Below are positions 25,999-34,997 of a DNA stretch of 60,133 bases, one piece after another. Position 1 is the stretch's first letter. Each line of letters begins with the position of its first letter. Position numbers and translations under genes: made by a program. Under the pieces are notes generated by a model. The model searched no databases and was not told the DNA's origin. It saw nothing but the letters and a program-made list of their open reading frames with translations. The DNA is from Oxalobacter sp. OttesenSCG-928-P03 (lineage in GTDB: Bacteria; Pseudomonadota; Gammaproteobacteria; Burkholderiales; Burkholderiaceae_D), in the NCBI GenBank assembly GCA_030269625.1, contig JAJDFZ010000005.1:1-60133 (forward strand), written 5' to 3'.

Positions 25999-28095
25999 AT
26001 GGAAGCCTCGAAAACCAGGGTGATTCGGCTGAACTTTCCTGTGCTGCCTGCAGCGCAGGAGTGGTTGTTTACCATCAAGTGTTTTGCCTCGGCCATGCTG
26101 GCGACTTATATTTCCTTCAAAATCGGGCTGACACACCCTTTCTGGGCTGTGGGGACCTGTTATGTCATTGCGGCACCGCTGGCCGGTTCGGTGCGCTCCA
26201 AGGGGATGTACCGCTCTCTTGGCACTATTTTGGCCGGCCTGATGGTTATCATCACGATCCCGCTTTTTGCCAATTACCGTTCTATCTATGTTTGTGTTCT
26301 TGGCGGATTTGCCGCGGTCTGCATGTATATTTCGCTGCTCGACAGAACCCCCCGGGCTTATATCTTCATGCTGGCCGGTTATACCGCCGCCATTATTGGC
26401 ACGCCGCTTCTGGCAGAAACGCATAACATGATGGCAGAAACGCCGTTTCAGACTGCCGCTGATCGTGCCCAGGAAATCATTATCGCCCTGCTGTGTTCGT
26501 CTGTGGTCCATGGTCTTGTTTTTCCGCAGAGTATCGGCAATGCGCTTTTGGCACGTCTTGACCAGGCCATTAATGATGCCAAACAGTGGGCCGCCGATGT
26601 GCTTGCCGGAATAAAGGGAAACAGAAATGCGCCGCCACACAGAAAACTGGCGCAGGATATTACCGAGTTGCGCATGATGGCAACGCATCTGCCATTTGAT
26701 AACCACAATATCCGCTGGACAGCGGATGTCGTCAGGGTGCTTCACGACAGGCTGGCCTCACTGGTTCCGATTGTCTCTGGCATGGAAGACAGGATGACGG
26801 CGTTAAAAGAGGGGCGATCTGAAGTCCGTTCCACTGCCTGGCGGGAGCTTTTAGGCGAGATTGCCACCTGGTGTCAGCGTGGCATACATGCTCCTGGCAG
26901 AGCGCGTCAGCTCAGAAACCGGATTAAGGAACTGACGCCTGAGACGGATATCAATGCCGGCTGGAGCGACATGCTGCAGATCAATTTTGCATCTGAACTG
27001 AATATGCTGGTTGATGCGTTTGAAGACTGTTTCCGCTATCGGTACCAGATCGAAATCGGCGTTAAAAAAGGGACGCTGCAGGAGGTGTCTGATCTGCCAC
27101 CGGTATCGAACCGTGCGCTGCATACTGACAAGGGGCAGGCGGTGATCGCGGCGGCGGGGGTTTTCTTTTCTACGGCAATATCAGCCATTTTCTGGATTGT
27201 GACAGACTGGCCGACGGGTTTTCAGGCGCCGACCTTTGCCTGCATCATGAGTTCCATTTTTGCCGCGCAGGATGATCCCACCCCGGGGCTCAAGGCCTCC
27301 TTCTGGTACACTTTTTATTCGGTGCCCTTTTCGGCGTTTTACCTGCTTGTTGGTGTGCCCAGCGCTCACACAATGGAAATGCTGATACTGGTTCTGGCAC
27401 CGTTTTTCCTCGTGGCGGGTATTTATGTGGGACGCCCGGCAACCGCCGGTCGTTTCCTGATGACGATCATGTCTGTCGTCGGCATGCTGATGCTCTATGA
27501 TTTCGGCCAGCAGGATCTGGAAACCTATATTAATGGTCAGTCTGCCCAATTAGTGGGTATTGCAATCGCAATCGGTGTCAATCGCCTTCTGAGAAATGCC
27601 AGCGTGGAAAGGATGGTGCGGCGTATCATGCGTGCTGGCTGGCAGGAAATTGCCCGGGTGGCGGCGGCAAAACGGCCGGTCTCCATTGCGGCAATTGCGG
27701 TTCGGATGACGGACAGGGTCAATCTGCTGGCTCCCCGTCTGGCTATGGTTGAGAGCAAGATAGAAGGGCCTTCTCTTGATCTGATGGAAGACGTCAGGGT
27801 CAGCATCAATATGGCCCATTTGCTGGGCATCCAGGATTTCCTGAGGGAGAACAAAATATCACTGGACGCTTTTATGAAAGACTTGTCAGCGTATTTCACG
27901 GCAAAACTCAAACAGGCCGAAGGGGATGGCCGGGATTTGCTCGTCCAGCTGGATCGACTTCTGTACCAGGCGTGCAGCCTGCCTGCTTCGCCCAGGAAAA
28001 ATGAGACGATTTCTGCGCTGGCGGGGATTCGCCGGGATATTTTTCCGAATGCGCTTTTTTACAGGGCGGTCATATCCGGAAGGGGATACGAATGA
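25999..28095 (+). CDS. FUSC-family inner-membrane efflux permease (AaeB-like)
   Basis: A 698-residue FUSC/AaeB-type transporter with two hydrophobic blocks (about 30-170 and 370-520), each followed by a cytoplasmic domain. In E. coli AaeB exports aromatic carboxylic acids with the periplasmic adaptor AaeA. The ATG at 25999 is taken as start; GTG and TTG codons 12-15 bp upstream are in frame. The next gene begins within its stop codon (ATGA overlap), and the order permease, DUF1656, HlyD adaptor, outer-membrane factor is that of complete tripartite efflux operons. Confidence 0.92.
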   Translation: MEASKTRVIRLNFPVLPAAQEWLFTIKCFASAMLATYISFKIGLTHPFWAVGTCYVIAAPLAGSVRSKGMYRSLGTILAGLMVIITIPLFANYRSIYVCVLGGFAAVCMYISLLDRTPRAYIFMLAGYTAAIIGTPLLAETHNMMAETPFQTAADRAQEIIIALLCSSVVHGLVFPQSIGNALLARLDQAINDAKQWAADVLAGIKGNRNAPPHRKLAQDITELRMMATHLPFDNHNIRWTADVVRVLHDRLASLVPIVSGMEDRMTALKEGRSEVRSTAWRELLGEIATWCQRGIHAPGRARQLRNRIKELTPETDINAGWSDMLQINFASELNMLVDAFEDCFRYRYQIEIGVKKGTLQEVSDLPPVSNRALHTDKGQAVIAAAGVFFSTAISAIFWIVTDWPTGFQAPTFACIMSSIFAAQDDPTPGLKASFWYTFYSVPFSAFYLLVGVPSAHTMEMLILVLAPFFLVAGIYVGRPATAGRFLMTIMSVVGMLMLYDFGQQDLETYINGQSAQLVGIAIAIGVNRLLRNASVERMVRRIMRAGWQEIARVAAAKRPVSIAAIAVRMTDRVNLLAPRLAMVESKIEGPSLDLMEDVRVSINMAHLLGIQDFLRENKISLDAFMKDLSAYFTAKLKQAEGDGRDLLVQLDRLLYQACSLPASPRKNETISALAGIRRDIFPNALFYRAVISGRGYE

Positions 28096-28301
28096 TAGGC
28101 GAGCTTAATGTCTATGGTTTTTATATTCCGTGGGGTATCGTGATGTTCTTTGCCTCCATGGCGGTTGCCAGATTTATAAGCCGGGGGCTGGCAAAGTTTG
28201 GTTTGTATCGCTATGTCGGGCATCCGGCTCTGTTTGATTTTGCGTTGGTTGTAATTGTGATGGGCATTTTCTTTTTCCTATTCTCTGCACGTGGGTTCTA
28301 G
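28092..28301 (+). CDS. DUF1656 small membrane protein (AaeX-like)
   Basis: A 69-residue protein with two hydrophobic segments (about 10-28 and 46-66), of the DUF1656/AaeX family found in FUSC-type efflux operons. It overlaps the permease by 4 bp and is followed 1 bp later by the adaptor gene. Its role in the pump is not established. Confidence 0.9.
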   Translation: MIGELNVYGFYIPWGIVMFFASMAVARFISRGLAKFGLYRYVGHPALFDFALVVIVMGIFFFLFSARGF

Positions 28302-28302
28302 T

Positions 28303-29220
28303 ATGCGTTTTATACGTTTTGAATTTTCCAGACCATTGGCAATCCGCTTTTTTGTGACGATTGGCGTTATCCTGATTGCGGTTTTATTTGGCTGGCGTTT
28401 GTTTGTTCATTATGAATACGATCCCTGGACGCGTGATGGACGGGTGAAAGCGGATGTGGTTCAGATTGCCCCGGATGTGACCGGCCAGGTTATCAAGGTC
28501 TATGTCAAAGACAATCAGGTGGTCAAAAAGGGAGACGTGCTTTTTGAAATAGACCGGGATCGCTTTGAGTTGGCGCTCAGGCAGGCTGAGGCCAGCGTGA
28601 ATGCCGCCCGGGTCAATCTGGAGCAGGCCAGGCGGGAGGACCGGCGTAACCGGGAGTTAAAAGAGCTGGTTTCGCATGAAACCCGTGAGCAGGGACGCGC
28701 CAGGGTCGAGCAGTATGAAGCCGATCTGGCCATGGCGATGGTCCTGCGGGATACCGCAAAACTTGACCTTCAGCGCAGCCGGGTGCTGGCTACCGTCAAT
28801 GGTTATGTCACCAATCTCAATGTCCAGGTTGGCACGTATGTGACAGCCAGCCACCCTGTTATTGCCCTGATTGATTCGGATTCGATTTATGTGGAAGGCT
28901 ACTTTGAAGAGACCAAGCTGAGTAGCATACATCCGGGAGATCCGGCCACTATTTCCCTGATGGGAGAGGAGGAAAAGCTGCAGGGGCGCGTACAGAGTGT
29001 TGCCAGCGGTATTTTTGACCGTGAGCGCAGTACGGGCGACAACCTGCTGCAGAACATCAATCCGACCCTGAACTGGGTCCGGCTGGTGCAGCGGATCCCG
29101 GTGCGTGTTGCTATTGAATCCGTACCCGAACATGTCCGGCTGGTTGTGGGGCAGACGGCGACCATCAATATCCAGAATCAGGGCCGGCGTGAGCGGGCCG
29201 AGGCTCCGAAGACAAGGTAG
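28303..29220 (+). CDS. HlyD/EmrA-type periplasmic adaptor (AaeA-like)
   Basis: A 305-residue membrane-fusion protein. One N-terminal anchor (about 10-29) is followed by a split biotinyl-lipoyl domain (TRDGRVKADVVQIAPDVTG; later VTNLNVQVGTYV), a coiled-coil hairpin rich in Arg, Glu and Ala (about 95-165) and a beta-barrel. It would link the FUSC permease with the outer-membrane factor encoded 8 bp downstream. The start is set at the ATG at 28303; a GTG 12 bp upstream is also in frame. Confidence 0.93.
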   Translation: MRFIRFEFSRPLAIRFFVTIGVILIAVLFGWRLFVHYEYDPWTRDGRVKADVVQIAPDVTGQVIKVYVKDNQVVKKGDVLFEIDRDRFELALRQAEASVNAARVNLEQARREDRRNRELKELVSHETREQGRARVEQYEADLAMAMVLRDTAKLDLQRSRVLATVNGYVTNLNVQVGTYVTASHPVIALIDSDSIYVEGYFEETKLSSIHPGDPATISLMGEEEKLQGRVQSVASGIFDRERSTGDNLLQNINPTLNWVRLVQRIPVRVAIESVPEHVRLVVGQTATINIQNQGRRERAEAPKTR

Positions 29221-29228
29221 GGTGTATC

Positions 29229-30731
29229 ATGTTTTACCGATTTGGTCATTCCATCATCTGCCTGCTGTTTCTGGCAACCCTTTCCGCCTGTACGGTGGTC
29301 GGGCCTGATTACCGGGTTCCTGACGAAGCTGTTGTCAAACAGGAAAAGGCGGCGGCCGAATTTGCCTCGGCAAAAGAGCCGGTTTACATTCAGGACGACC
29401 TGCCGAAAAACTGGTGGCACCTTTACGATCAGGAAACGATTAATGAACTGGTCAACAAGGCGCTTGCCGCCAATACCGATCTGAGAATCGCGTCAGCCAA
29501 CCTGGCCAGGGCGCGCGCCATTCTCGAAGAAGCGCAGACCATGTCTGACCCGATATTTGATGTCAGCGCCTCGCCGGCCTATGGAAGGGGGGCGACCAAG
29601 CATGGTGCCCGTCGTGAGGGGGACCACTGGTTTTATGACACGGGTGCCGGCATGTCCTATCAGCTTGACTTGTTCGGCAAGATTGCCCGGGCCGTTGAGG
29701 CGGCGACAGCGGACGTGGAAGCCACGCGTGCGGCTTATGATCTGATGCGTATTACGGTTATTGCGGATACGACGCGCGCGTATCTGGATGTTTGCTCGTC
29801 CGGCCATCGTATCGGCGTGGCGATTCATTCCGTGGACTTGCAGGACAAGTTTGTCAATACAACCGAGCGGCTTTCCAATGGCGGACGGGCCACGCCACTG
29901 GATGTCAGCCGTGCCCGTGCGCAACTTGAGCAGCTTCGCGCGGCTGTGCCGCCACTGGTTGCCCAGCAGCGTACAGCCATGTTCCAGCTTGCTGTCCTGA
30001 CGGGAGAGCTTCCGGGCGCCCTGACAGAAAAAGTGGGGCAGTGCAGGGCGATACCACAGCTCACGCAGCAGATTCCGGTGGGTGACGGCGCGGCGCTTTT
30101 GAGCCGCCGCCCTGATATTCGTCAGGCGGAGCGTGCGCTGGCAGCAGCAACGGCCAGAATCGGTGTGGCAACGGCGGACTTGTATCCCAGTATCAGCCTG
30201 GGTCTTTCTTTGGGATCAACAGGCACGTTTACGGATTTCGGTTCAAGCAATTTCTTTCGCTGGGGAATCGGACCGCTGATTTCATGGACACTGCCGGCAA
30301 CCGGCCCGGCGCGAGCCCGTATTGCGCAGGCGGAAGCCGCAACCGCTGCGGCACTGGCTGATTTTGACGGTACGGTGCTTGGCGCCTTAAAAGAAGTGGA
30401 AACAGCGCTGACCAATTATGCCAGGGAACTCGACAGAAATGCGGCATTGCGCGATGCGCGGGATCAGAGCGCGCTGGCATCACAGCAGGCTCACCGGCTT
30501 TATGATTACGGACGGACGGATTTCCTGACGACACTGGATGCCGATCGGACGCTGGCGGAATACGAGAGTCGGCTGGCTGAATCGGAAGCCCAACTGGCGC
30601 GTAACCAGGTCAACCTTTTCCTTGCGCTGGGAAGTGGATGGGATCCGGAAGCGACAAAAGAAAAACCGAAGTCCGAAACCGGTGCGGACGGTGTGACCGA
30701 TGCCGGAACGTTCCCGGGGGAGCCGGAATAA
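29229..30731 (+). CDS. Outer-membrane efflux factor, NodT/OprM-type lipoprotein
   Basis: A 500-residue TolC-fold lipoprotein. A signal peptide ends in the lipobox LSAC (Cys about 19). Two outer-membrane-efflux-protein repeats follow, with the typical NLARARAILEEAQ and AVEAATADVEATRAAYD helices. It completes the tripartite exporter as the exit duct. Its stop is 5 bp from the stop of the convergent rsmI. Confidence 0.95.
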   Translation: MFYRFGHSIICLLFLATLSACTVVGPDYRVPDEAVVKQEKAAAEFASAKEPVYIQDDLPKNWWHLYDQETINELVNKALAANTDLRIASANLARARAILEEAQTMSDPIFDVSASPAYGRGATKHGARREGDHWFYDTGAGMSYQLDLFGKIARAVEAATADVEATRAAYDLMRITVIADTTRAYLDVCSSGHRIGVAIHSVDLQDKFVNTTERLSNGGRATPLDVSRARAQLEQLRAAVPPLVAQQRTAMFQLAVLTGELPGALTEKVGQCRAIPQLTQQIPVGDGAALLSRRPDIRQAERALAAATARIGVATADLYPSISLGLSLGSTGTFTDFGSSNFFRWGIGPLISWTLPATGPARARIAQAEAATAAALADFDGTVLGALKEVETALTNYARELDRNAALRDARDQSALASQQAHRLYDYGRTDFLTTLDADRTLAEYESRLAESEAQLARNQVNLFLALGSGWDPEATKEKPKSETGADGVTDAGTFPGEPE

Positions 30732-30744
30732 CGCGGCTATTTTT
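30721..30744 (+). terminator. Weak terminator hairpin after the efflux operon
   Basis: AGCCG/CGGCT with an 8-nt loop overlaps the stop codon of the outer-membrane factor and is followed by ATTTTT. The stem is only 5 bp, so it is a modest candidate; it lies at the end of the convergent rsmI gene. Confidence 0.4.
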
Positions 30745-31645
30745 CATCCCTGATTTGCAGGGCGCGTTCGTACAGCCGGTTTTTCTTGATGCCAGTAATG
30801 CGTGATGCAAGAGTGGCGGCCTGGCTGACCGGGCATTCAGTGAGCAGGACTGACAAAATACGCTCTGCTTCGGCTTCATCCCTGTCCCCTCCTTCTTTTT
30901 GTCCTTCCACCAGCAGGACGAATTCCCCCCTGGTATGATGCGGATCGGCCTCAAGCCAGTGTGTGGCTTCAGAGAGGCGGCAGCGGTGTATTTCTTCAAA
31001 CAGCTTGGTGATTTCCCGGGCAATCACGATCTGGCGGTCCGGCCCGAAAACGGTGGCCAGGGAGGCCAGTGTTGCTGCGATCCGGTGAGGCGCTTCATAT
31101 ATCACCAATGTCGCCGGAAGGGTTTCCAGTGATTTCAAAGTCGTTTCGCGTGCGGCTGTTTTGGCCGGAAGAAAGCCTGCAAAATAAAAATGATCGGCAG
31201 TCAGACCACTGACAGAAAGCGCGGCAATGGCGGCAGAGGCGCCGGGGACAGGGATGACCCGTAACCCGGCAGAAAGAACGGCATCGACAAGATGAGATCC
31301 CGGGTCTGAGATGGCCGGTGTCCCGGCATCCGTAACAAGAGCGATTCGTTCTCCTTTTGAAAGGCGGGCAACCAGTTGTTCGGCCATGCGGTGTTCATTG
31401 TGCTGATGAGCGGAAATCAATTCTTTTGAGAGACCGTATTGCGCCAGGAGCGGACCGGTATTGCGTGTATCTTCACAGGCGACAGCGTCGACAAGAGACA
31501 GGATATAAAGCGCGCGCAGGCTGATGTCTCCTGCATTTCCGATAGGAGTCGCCATCACATATAATGTCGATGCGGGATAGTCCTGCCGGGTGACGTTTTG
31601 CATGATGCCGGCAAGGTTTTTCAGGTTGTCGTTTCCGTTGTTCAT
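30737..31645 (-). CDS. rsmI: RsmI, 16S rRNA 2'-O-methyltransferase (C1402)
   Basis: A 302-residue SAM-dependent methyltransferase of the tetrapyrrole-methylase fold that methylates the ribose of C1402 in 16S rRNA. The signature LYVMATPIGNAGDISLRAL begins about residue 28, followed by CEDTRNTGPLLAQYG and VTDAGTPAISDPG. The ATG at 31645 is chosen; the frame extends upstream to 31747 without conserved sequence, and a later ATG at 31603 is possible. It is divergent from yraN, as in E. coli (yraL-yraN). Confidence 0.93.
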   Translation of the reverse strand: MNNGNDNLKNLAGIMQNVTRQDYPASTLYVMATPIGNAGDISLRALYILSLVDAVACEDTRNTGPLLAQYGLSKELISAHQHNEHRMAEQLVARLSKGERIALVTDAGTPAISDPGSHLVDAVLSAGLRVIPVPGASAAIAALSVSGLTADHFYFAGFLPAKTAARETTLKSLETLPATLVIYEAPHRIAATLASLATVFGPDRQIVIAREITKLFEEIHRCRLSEATHWLEADPHHTRGEFVLLVEGQKEGGDRDEAEAERILSVLLTECPVSQAATLASRITGIKKNRLYERALQIRDEK

Positions 31646-31756
31646 CTTCTGTCTTTGCGTAAGTCTGATATGATTGTGCGCGAGAGCGAGAGCAAAAACA
31701 AGCGGCATGTTGTTCGAGGGATCGCGCGGATCGATTTCAGGGAGCAAATCGGGATC

Positions 31757-32122
31757 ATGTTGGATTCAGGCGTTCCGAAAGGCAGGCGGCAGACCGGCCA
31801 GGCGGGAGAGGATGAGGCGCTGGCCTATCTGCAGAAGCAGGGACTGACGCTGGTTGAGCGGAATTTCCATTGCCGGGCGGGTGAAATAGACCTGATCATG
31901 AAAGATCGGGATACGCTTGTTTTTGTCGAGGTCAGAAAGCGCAGTAAAAGTCATTTTGGTGATGCAGCAGCAAGCATCACCCGCGCAAAGCAGTTGCGCC
32001 TGATAAAAACGGCGCAGTGGTATTTGCAGAAACTGGGTAAAATGCCGGCGTGCCGGTTTGATGCGGTTGCACTGGATAACGACAGGATTACCTGGTTGAA
32101 AAATATGATTGACGGGATGTAA
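31757..32122 (+). CDS. yraN: YraN family protein (UPF0102, predicted endonuclease fold)
   Basis: A 121-residue UPF0102 protein. The restriction-endonuclease-like core is seen as GEDEALAYLQKQGLTLVERN, then the Asp and Glu-x-Lys-like acidic cluster AGEIDLIMKDRDTLVFVEVR. The biochemical role is not established. The start at 31757 (MLDSGVPKG) fits family length; the frame is open from 31598, but that part overlaps the divergent rsmI. Its neighbours rsmI, a diaA-like gene and dolP match the E. coli order. Confidence 0.9.
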   Translation: MLDSGVPKGRRQTGQAGEDEALAYLQKQGLTLVERNFHCRAGEIDLIMKDRDTLVFVEVRKRSKSHFGDAAASITRAKQLRLIKTAQWYLQKLGKMPACRFDAVALDNDRITWLKNMIDGM

Positions 32123-32158
32123 TGTTTTTGAAAAATTAAGGCCTGGCCTCTGGACGAT

Positions 32159-32755
32159 ATGAGAAATCAGCGCATACTTGGGCATTTCAGTGAAAGTGCC
32201 GACCTGAAAATGCAGGCGGCGGCTGTTCTTGCGCAGCCCATATCCCACGCGGTAGACATGATGTTTGCCGCCCTTTCACAGGGAAACCGGATTCTGGCCT
32301 GTGGCAATGGCGGATCCGCTGCGGATTGCCAGCATTTTGCCGCAGAACTTGTCGGCCGTTTTGAACGGGAGCGTCTGCCTTTGCCGGCGATTGCCCTGAC
32401 AACGGATACCTCCATTATCACGGCGGTCGGCAACGATTATGGTTTCCAGGATATTTTTACCAAGCAGGTGCAGGCATTCGGACAGCCCGGTGACATTCTG
32501 CTGGCGATTTCAACTTCCGGTAACTCCGCCAATGTGTTGGCTGCTATAGAGGTGGCCAGGGATCGTGACATGGGGATTATTGCCCTGACAGGCAATGGCG
32601 GCGGAAAAATCGGAGAGTTGCTGACAGAAGTGGATGTGCATATTTGCGTGCCGCATGCCCGGACTGCACGCATCCAGGAGGTCCATCTTTTAGTGATTCA
32701 TTGCATCTGTGATGGCATTGATGCGGCATTATTTGGAGGGGATATTGATGAGTAA
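32159..32755 (+). CDS. diaA: DiaA/GmhA-like SIS-domain protein
   Basis: A 198-residue sugar isomerase (SIS) protein of the GmhA/DiaA group. The sugar-phosphate binding motifs are [17 protein letters not shown] and [10 protein letters not shown]. By sequence it could be sedoheptulose-7-phosphate isomerase (GmhA) for heptose synthesis; by position between yraN and dolP it corresponds to DiaA, which helps DnaA assemble at oriC. I prefer DiaA-like from context, without excluding GmhA. Its last codons overlap the start of the first dolP-like gene. Confidence 0.85.
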   Translation: MRNQRILGHFSESADLKMQAAAVLAQPISHAVDMMFAALSQGNRILACGNGGSAADCQHFAAELVGRFERERLPLPAIALTTDTSIITAVGNDYGFQDIFTKQVQAFGQPGDILLAISTSGNSANVLAAIEVARDRDMGIIALTGNGGGKIGELLTEVDVHICVPHARTARIQEVHLLVIHCICDGIDAALFGGDIDE

Positions 32756-33437
32756 GCAAAGCGCGGGAATAACCCGATGGAAACGGCGGCTTGCTGCTGG
32801 CCTGCTGTGTGGGACGGCGATGCTGGTGCTTGAGGCCTGCATGCCAACGGTTATTGTGGGGGGCGGCGTTGCCGGAACCATGGCCGCAACTGACCGGAGA
32901 ACGTTTGGCACCCAGACGGAAGACCGGACGATCGGTTTCAAGGGGGAATCTGTGGCAGATGCGATTGTCGGCAGCCAGGGACACGTCAATGTCACCAGCT
33001 TTAACAGGCTGGTTCTGATTACGGGCGAGGTTCAGAATGAAGGGCTGAAAACACGGGTTGCGAGCGAGGTCGCGCAGATTCCCAATGTCAGGAATATTGT
33101 GAATGAACTGGAGATTGCCTCTCCTTCCAGCATGAGTTCACGCTCCAATGATTCACTGCTTACGGCGAAGGTGACAGCGGCCTTCCTGAATACAGAGGGA
33201 CTGTATGCCAACTCACTGAAAACGGTGACCGAACGCGGAATTGTCTATCTGATGGGGCGAGTTACCGAGAGAGAGGGCAACCGCGCGGCTGAAGTTGCCA
33301 GCACGGTTCCTGGCGTGCAGCGTGTGCTCAAGGTTTTTGAGCATATCAGCGAAGAGGAGTTGAACCAGATGAAGGCGCAGGATGTTTCTGCCGCAGAGGC
33401 GACACGCTCTGACCAGGATGGCGAGGAATATCGCTGA
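32748..33437 (+). CDS. dolP: DolP-like BON-domain lipoprotein, copy 1
   Basis: A 229-residue outer-membrane lipoprotein (signal peptide, lipobox LEAC with Cys about 31) followed by two BON domains (about 65-130 and 145-215). E. coli DolP (YraP) supports outer-membrane integrity and BAM function. The ATG at 32748 overlaps the diaA stop and is preceded by GGAGGGG. A second, similar gene follows 905 bp further on; the two share the end motif EEYR and the segment between the lipobox and the first BON domain almost unchanged. Confidence 0.92.
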   Translation: MSKQSAGITRWKRRLAAGLLCGTAMLVLEACMPTVIVGGGVAGTMAATDRRTFGTQTEDRTIGFKGESVADAIVGSQGHVNVTSFNRLVLITGEVQNEGLKTRVASEVAQIPNVRNIVNELEIASPSSMSSRSNDSLLTAKVTAAFLNTEGLYANSLKTVTERGIVYLMGRVTEREGNRAAEVASTVPGVQRVLKVFEHISEEELNQMKAQDVSAAEATRSDQDGEEYR

Positions 33438-33464
33438 TCCCTGCCGGCTATCATTTCAGGCAAC

Positions 33465-33501
33465 AAACGGGGAACCTTGTGTTCCCCGTTTGCCTTTATT
33501 T
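33465..33501 (+). terminator. Rho-independent terminator after dolP copy 1
   Basis: A perfect 11-bp stem AAACGGGGAAC/GTTCCCCGTTT with loop CTTGT is followed by GCCTTTATTT. It lies between the two dolP copies, so copy 2 probably needs its own promoter or read-through. The corresponding place after copy 2 has no such hairpin. Confidence 0.85.
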
Positions 33502-33519
33502 AAAGGGTAAATACCCCGT

Positions 33520-33597
33520 TTATGCTCGGATGGCACCGGTTTGTGTGTTGATACAATCCAGCGCAATGTCATATTCCCGGAACAGGGAGAAGCCTTT
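33520..33597 (-). pseudogene. Fossil 3' end of 5-formyl-THF cyclo-ligase gene between dolP copies
   Basis: Read on the minus strand, 25 codons plus a stop align without gaps to the C-terminus of the intact cyclo-ligase encoded at 34356-34958: EYDIALDCINTQTGAIRA-stop here against EYDIPMDCIITETGTIQG-stop there, with about half of the residues identical. Nothing upstream continues the gene. It is the remnant of the neighbouring gene's end that was copied together with dolP. Confidence 0.8.
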
Positions 33598-33652
33598 GCG
33601 TTTTTTTGTGCCTGAGAGGGAATTGATGCGACGTTATCTGGAAGAGATGTTG

Positions 33653-34348
33653 ATGAATCGGCAAAGTGCAACAATGACCTGGTGGAAACGGTGTCTGGGA
33701 ACAGGTTTTTTATGCCTGGGCATGGCTGCCGCCCTTCAGGCCTGCATGCCTCTCACGATGGCCCGCGGTGGCGTGGCCGGCACCATGGCGGTAACGGACA
33801 GGCGTACTTTGGGAGCCCAGATCGAGGACCGGACGATCAGCTTTAAGGGGGAGTCGGTTGCCAGCGCCATTGTGGGCGACTCGGGGCATGTCAACGTGAC
33901 CTGCTTTAACCGGCTGGTCCTGATTACCGGAGAGGTACCCAATGAAGGAATGAAGGCGATGGTGGAGCGTGCCGTGGCACAGATTCCCAATATCAAGGGA
34001 ATTGTGAATGAACTGGTGCTTGATGTGCCATCCAGTCTGAACGCCCGTTCCAGTGATTCGCTGATTACTGCACAGGTAACAGCGCGTTTCCTGAATATGG
34101 AAGGCCTTTATTCCAACTCAAGAAAAACGGTAACCGAGCGTGGTACGGTTTATCTGATGGGCCGCCTCACGGAACAGGAGGGCAAGATTGCCGCGGAAGC
34201 CGCCAGTATCGTTCCCGGCGTGCAGCGGGTGGTCAAGGTTTTTGAGTATATCAGCGAAGAGGAGCTGGCAAGAACAAAGGGGGCGCAACCCGACACCACA
34301 GTAAGCGTTTCCCGCAATCATTATCAGGATAGCGAAGAATATCGCTGA
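33653..34348 (+). CDS. DolP-like BON-domain lipoprotein, copy 2
   Basis: A 231-residue paralogue of the preceding lipoprotein, with signal peptide, lipobox LQAC and two BON domains. Start 33653 is set by alignment with copy 1 (MNRQSATMTWWKR against [13 protein letters not shown]); ATG 33626 is also in frame. Differences are scattered across the protein and include a longer C-terminal tail, so the copy is not recent, yet it stays open and conserved, which argues for function. The DNA before it still resembles the 3' end of diaA. Confidence 0.9.
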   Translation: MNRQSATMTWWKRCLGTGFLCLGMAAALQACMPLTMARGGVAGTMAVTDRRTLGAQIEDRTISFKGESVASAIVGDSGHVNVTCFNRLVLITGEVPNEGMKAMVERAVAQIPNIKGIVNELVLDVPSSLNARSSDSLITAQVTARFLNMEGLYSNSRKTVTERGTVYLMGRLTEQEGKIAAEAASIVPGVQRVVKVFEYISEEELARTKGAQPDTTVSVSRNHYQDSEEYR

Positions 34349-34355
34349 ACATGGC

Positions 34356-34958
34356 TTATCCCTGTATGGTGCCGGTTTCGGTAATGATGCAATCCATGGG
34401 AATATCATATTCCTGAACCGGAAAGTCAGCCTTCAGGCAGGTGTAGGCAATACCGATAGTATGCGGGCGAGGTGTTTGCTCCAGTGTCCGGTCAAAATAG
34501 CCGCCGCCGTAGCCCAGCCGGAACCGCTCCGGTGTGAAGCCCAGGCAGGGAACAAGCAGTGCTTCGGGAAGCGGAACAAACTCCCGGGCTTTGGGCGTGG
34601 AGATGCCGAAACTGTCCCTGGTCATCGGGTCTCCCGGCTTCCATCTGGCAAATTGCAGAGGAGATGCCTTTCCCATGACAACCGGAAGCGAAAGTGGCAT
34701 GCCTTTTTCTGATAGCGCAACATAGAGTTCCATCAGGTCAGGCTCGTTTCGTGTTGAAAAGTAGACGCCGAGGGATGAAATGGCATGAATATGCAGATGG
34801 TGCGTGATATGCGCACTGATTTTTTTATCCCAGTCAGCGCGTGTGGCATCATCCAGAGAGCGCCTTATATCCAGAAGAGAACGGCGAAGCGCCGGCTTGA
34901 TGTCCTCTTGTGAGCCGGTTGTGCCAGTATTCGTTTTCTTGTCTGATGGTACACTCAT
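34356..34958 (-). CDS. fthC: 5-formyltetrahydrofolate cyclo-ligase
   Basis: A 200-residue enzyme (MTHFS/YgfA family) that converts 5-formyl-THF to 5,10-methenyl-THF with ATP, returning a stored or inhibitory folate to one-carbon metabolism. The substrate and nucleotide motif RLGYGGGYFDRTL is present (about 148-160). The stop codon lies only 7 bp from the end of the convergent dolP copy 2, and it is divergent from slt. Confidence 0.94.
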   Translation of the reverse strand: MSVPSDKKTNTGTTGSQEDIKPALRRSLLDIRRSLDDATRADWDKKISAHITHHLHIHAISSLGVYFSTRNEPDLMELYVALSEKGMPLSLPVVMGKASPLQFARWKPGDPMTRDSFGISTPKAREFVPLPEALLVPCLGFTPERFRLGYGGGYFDRTLEQTPRPHTIGIAYTCLKADFPVQEYDIPMDCIITETGTIQG

Positions 34959-34997
34959 ATCTGGATGTAAAATGTTGGTATTAAAGCGGGGTAAGAT

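Larger units (their letters stand above)
32717..34434. repeat. Diverged 905-bp tandem duplication (diaA end - dolP - fthC end)
   Basis: Copy 1 runs from the last diaA codons (about 32717) through dolP copy 1 to the fossil fthC end (about 33597). Copy 2 runs from a diaA-end fossil (about 33622) through dolP copy 2 to the real fthC end (about 34434). The offset between matching start regions is 905 bp. Flank matches are ATTGATGCGGCATTATTTGG against ATTGATGCGACGTTATCTGG on the left, and the fthC tails on the right. Confidence 0.8.

Noticed and set aside
25951..26745. 264-codon open frame antisense to the FUSC permease gene
   Set aside because: Rich in His, Arg and Gln as expected for the reverse strand of a membrane-protein gene; no ribosome binding site or motif.
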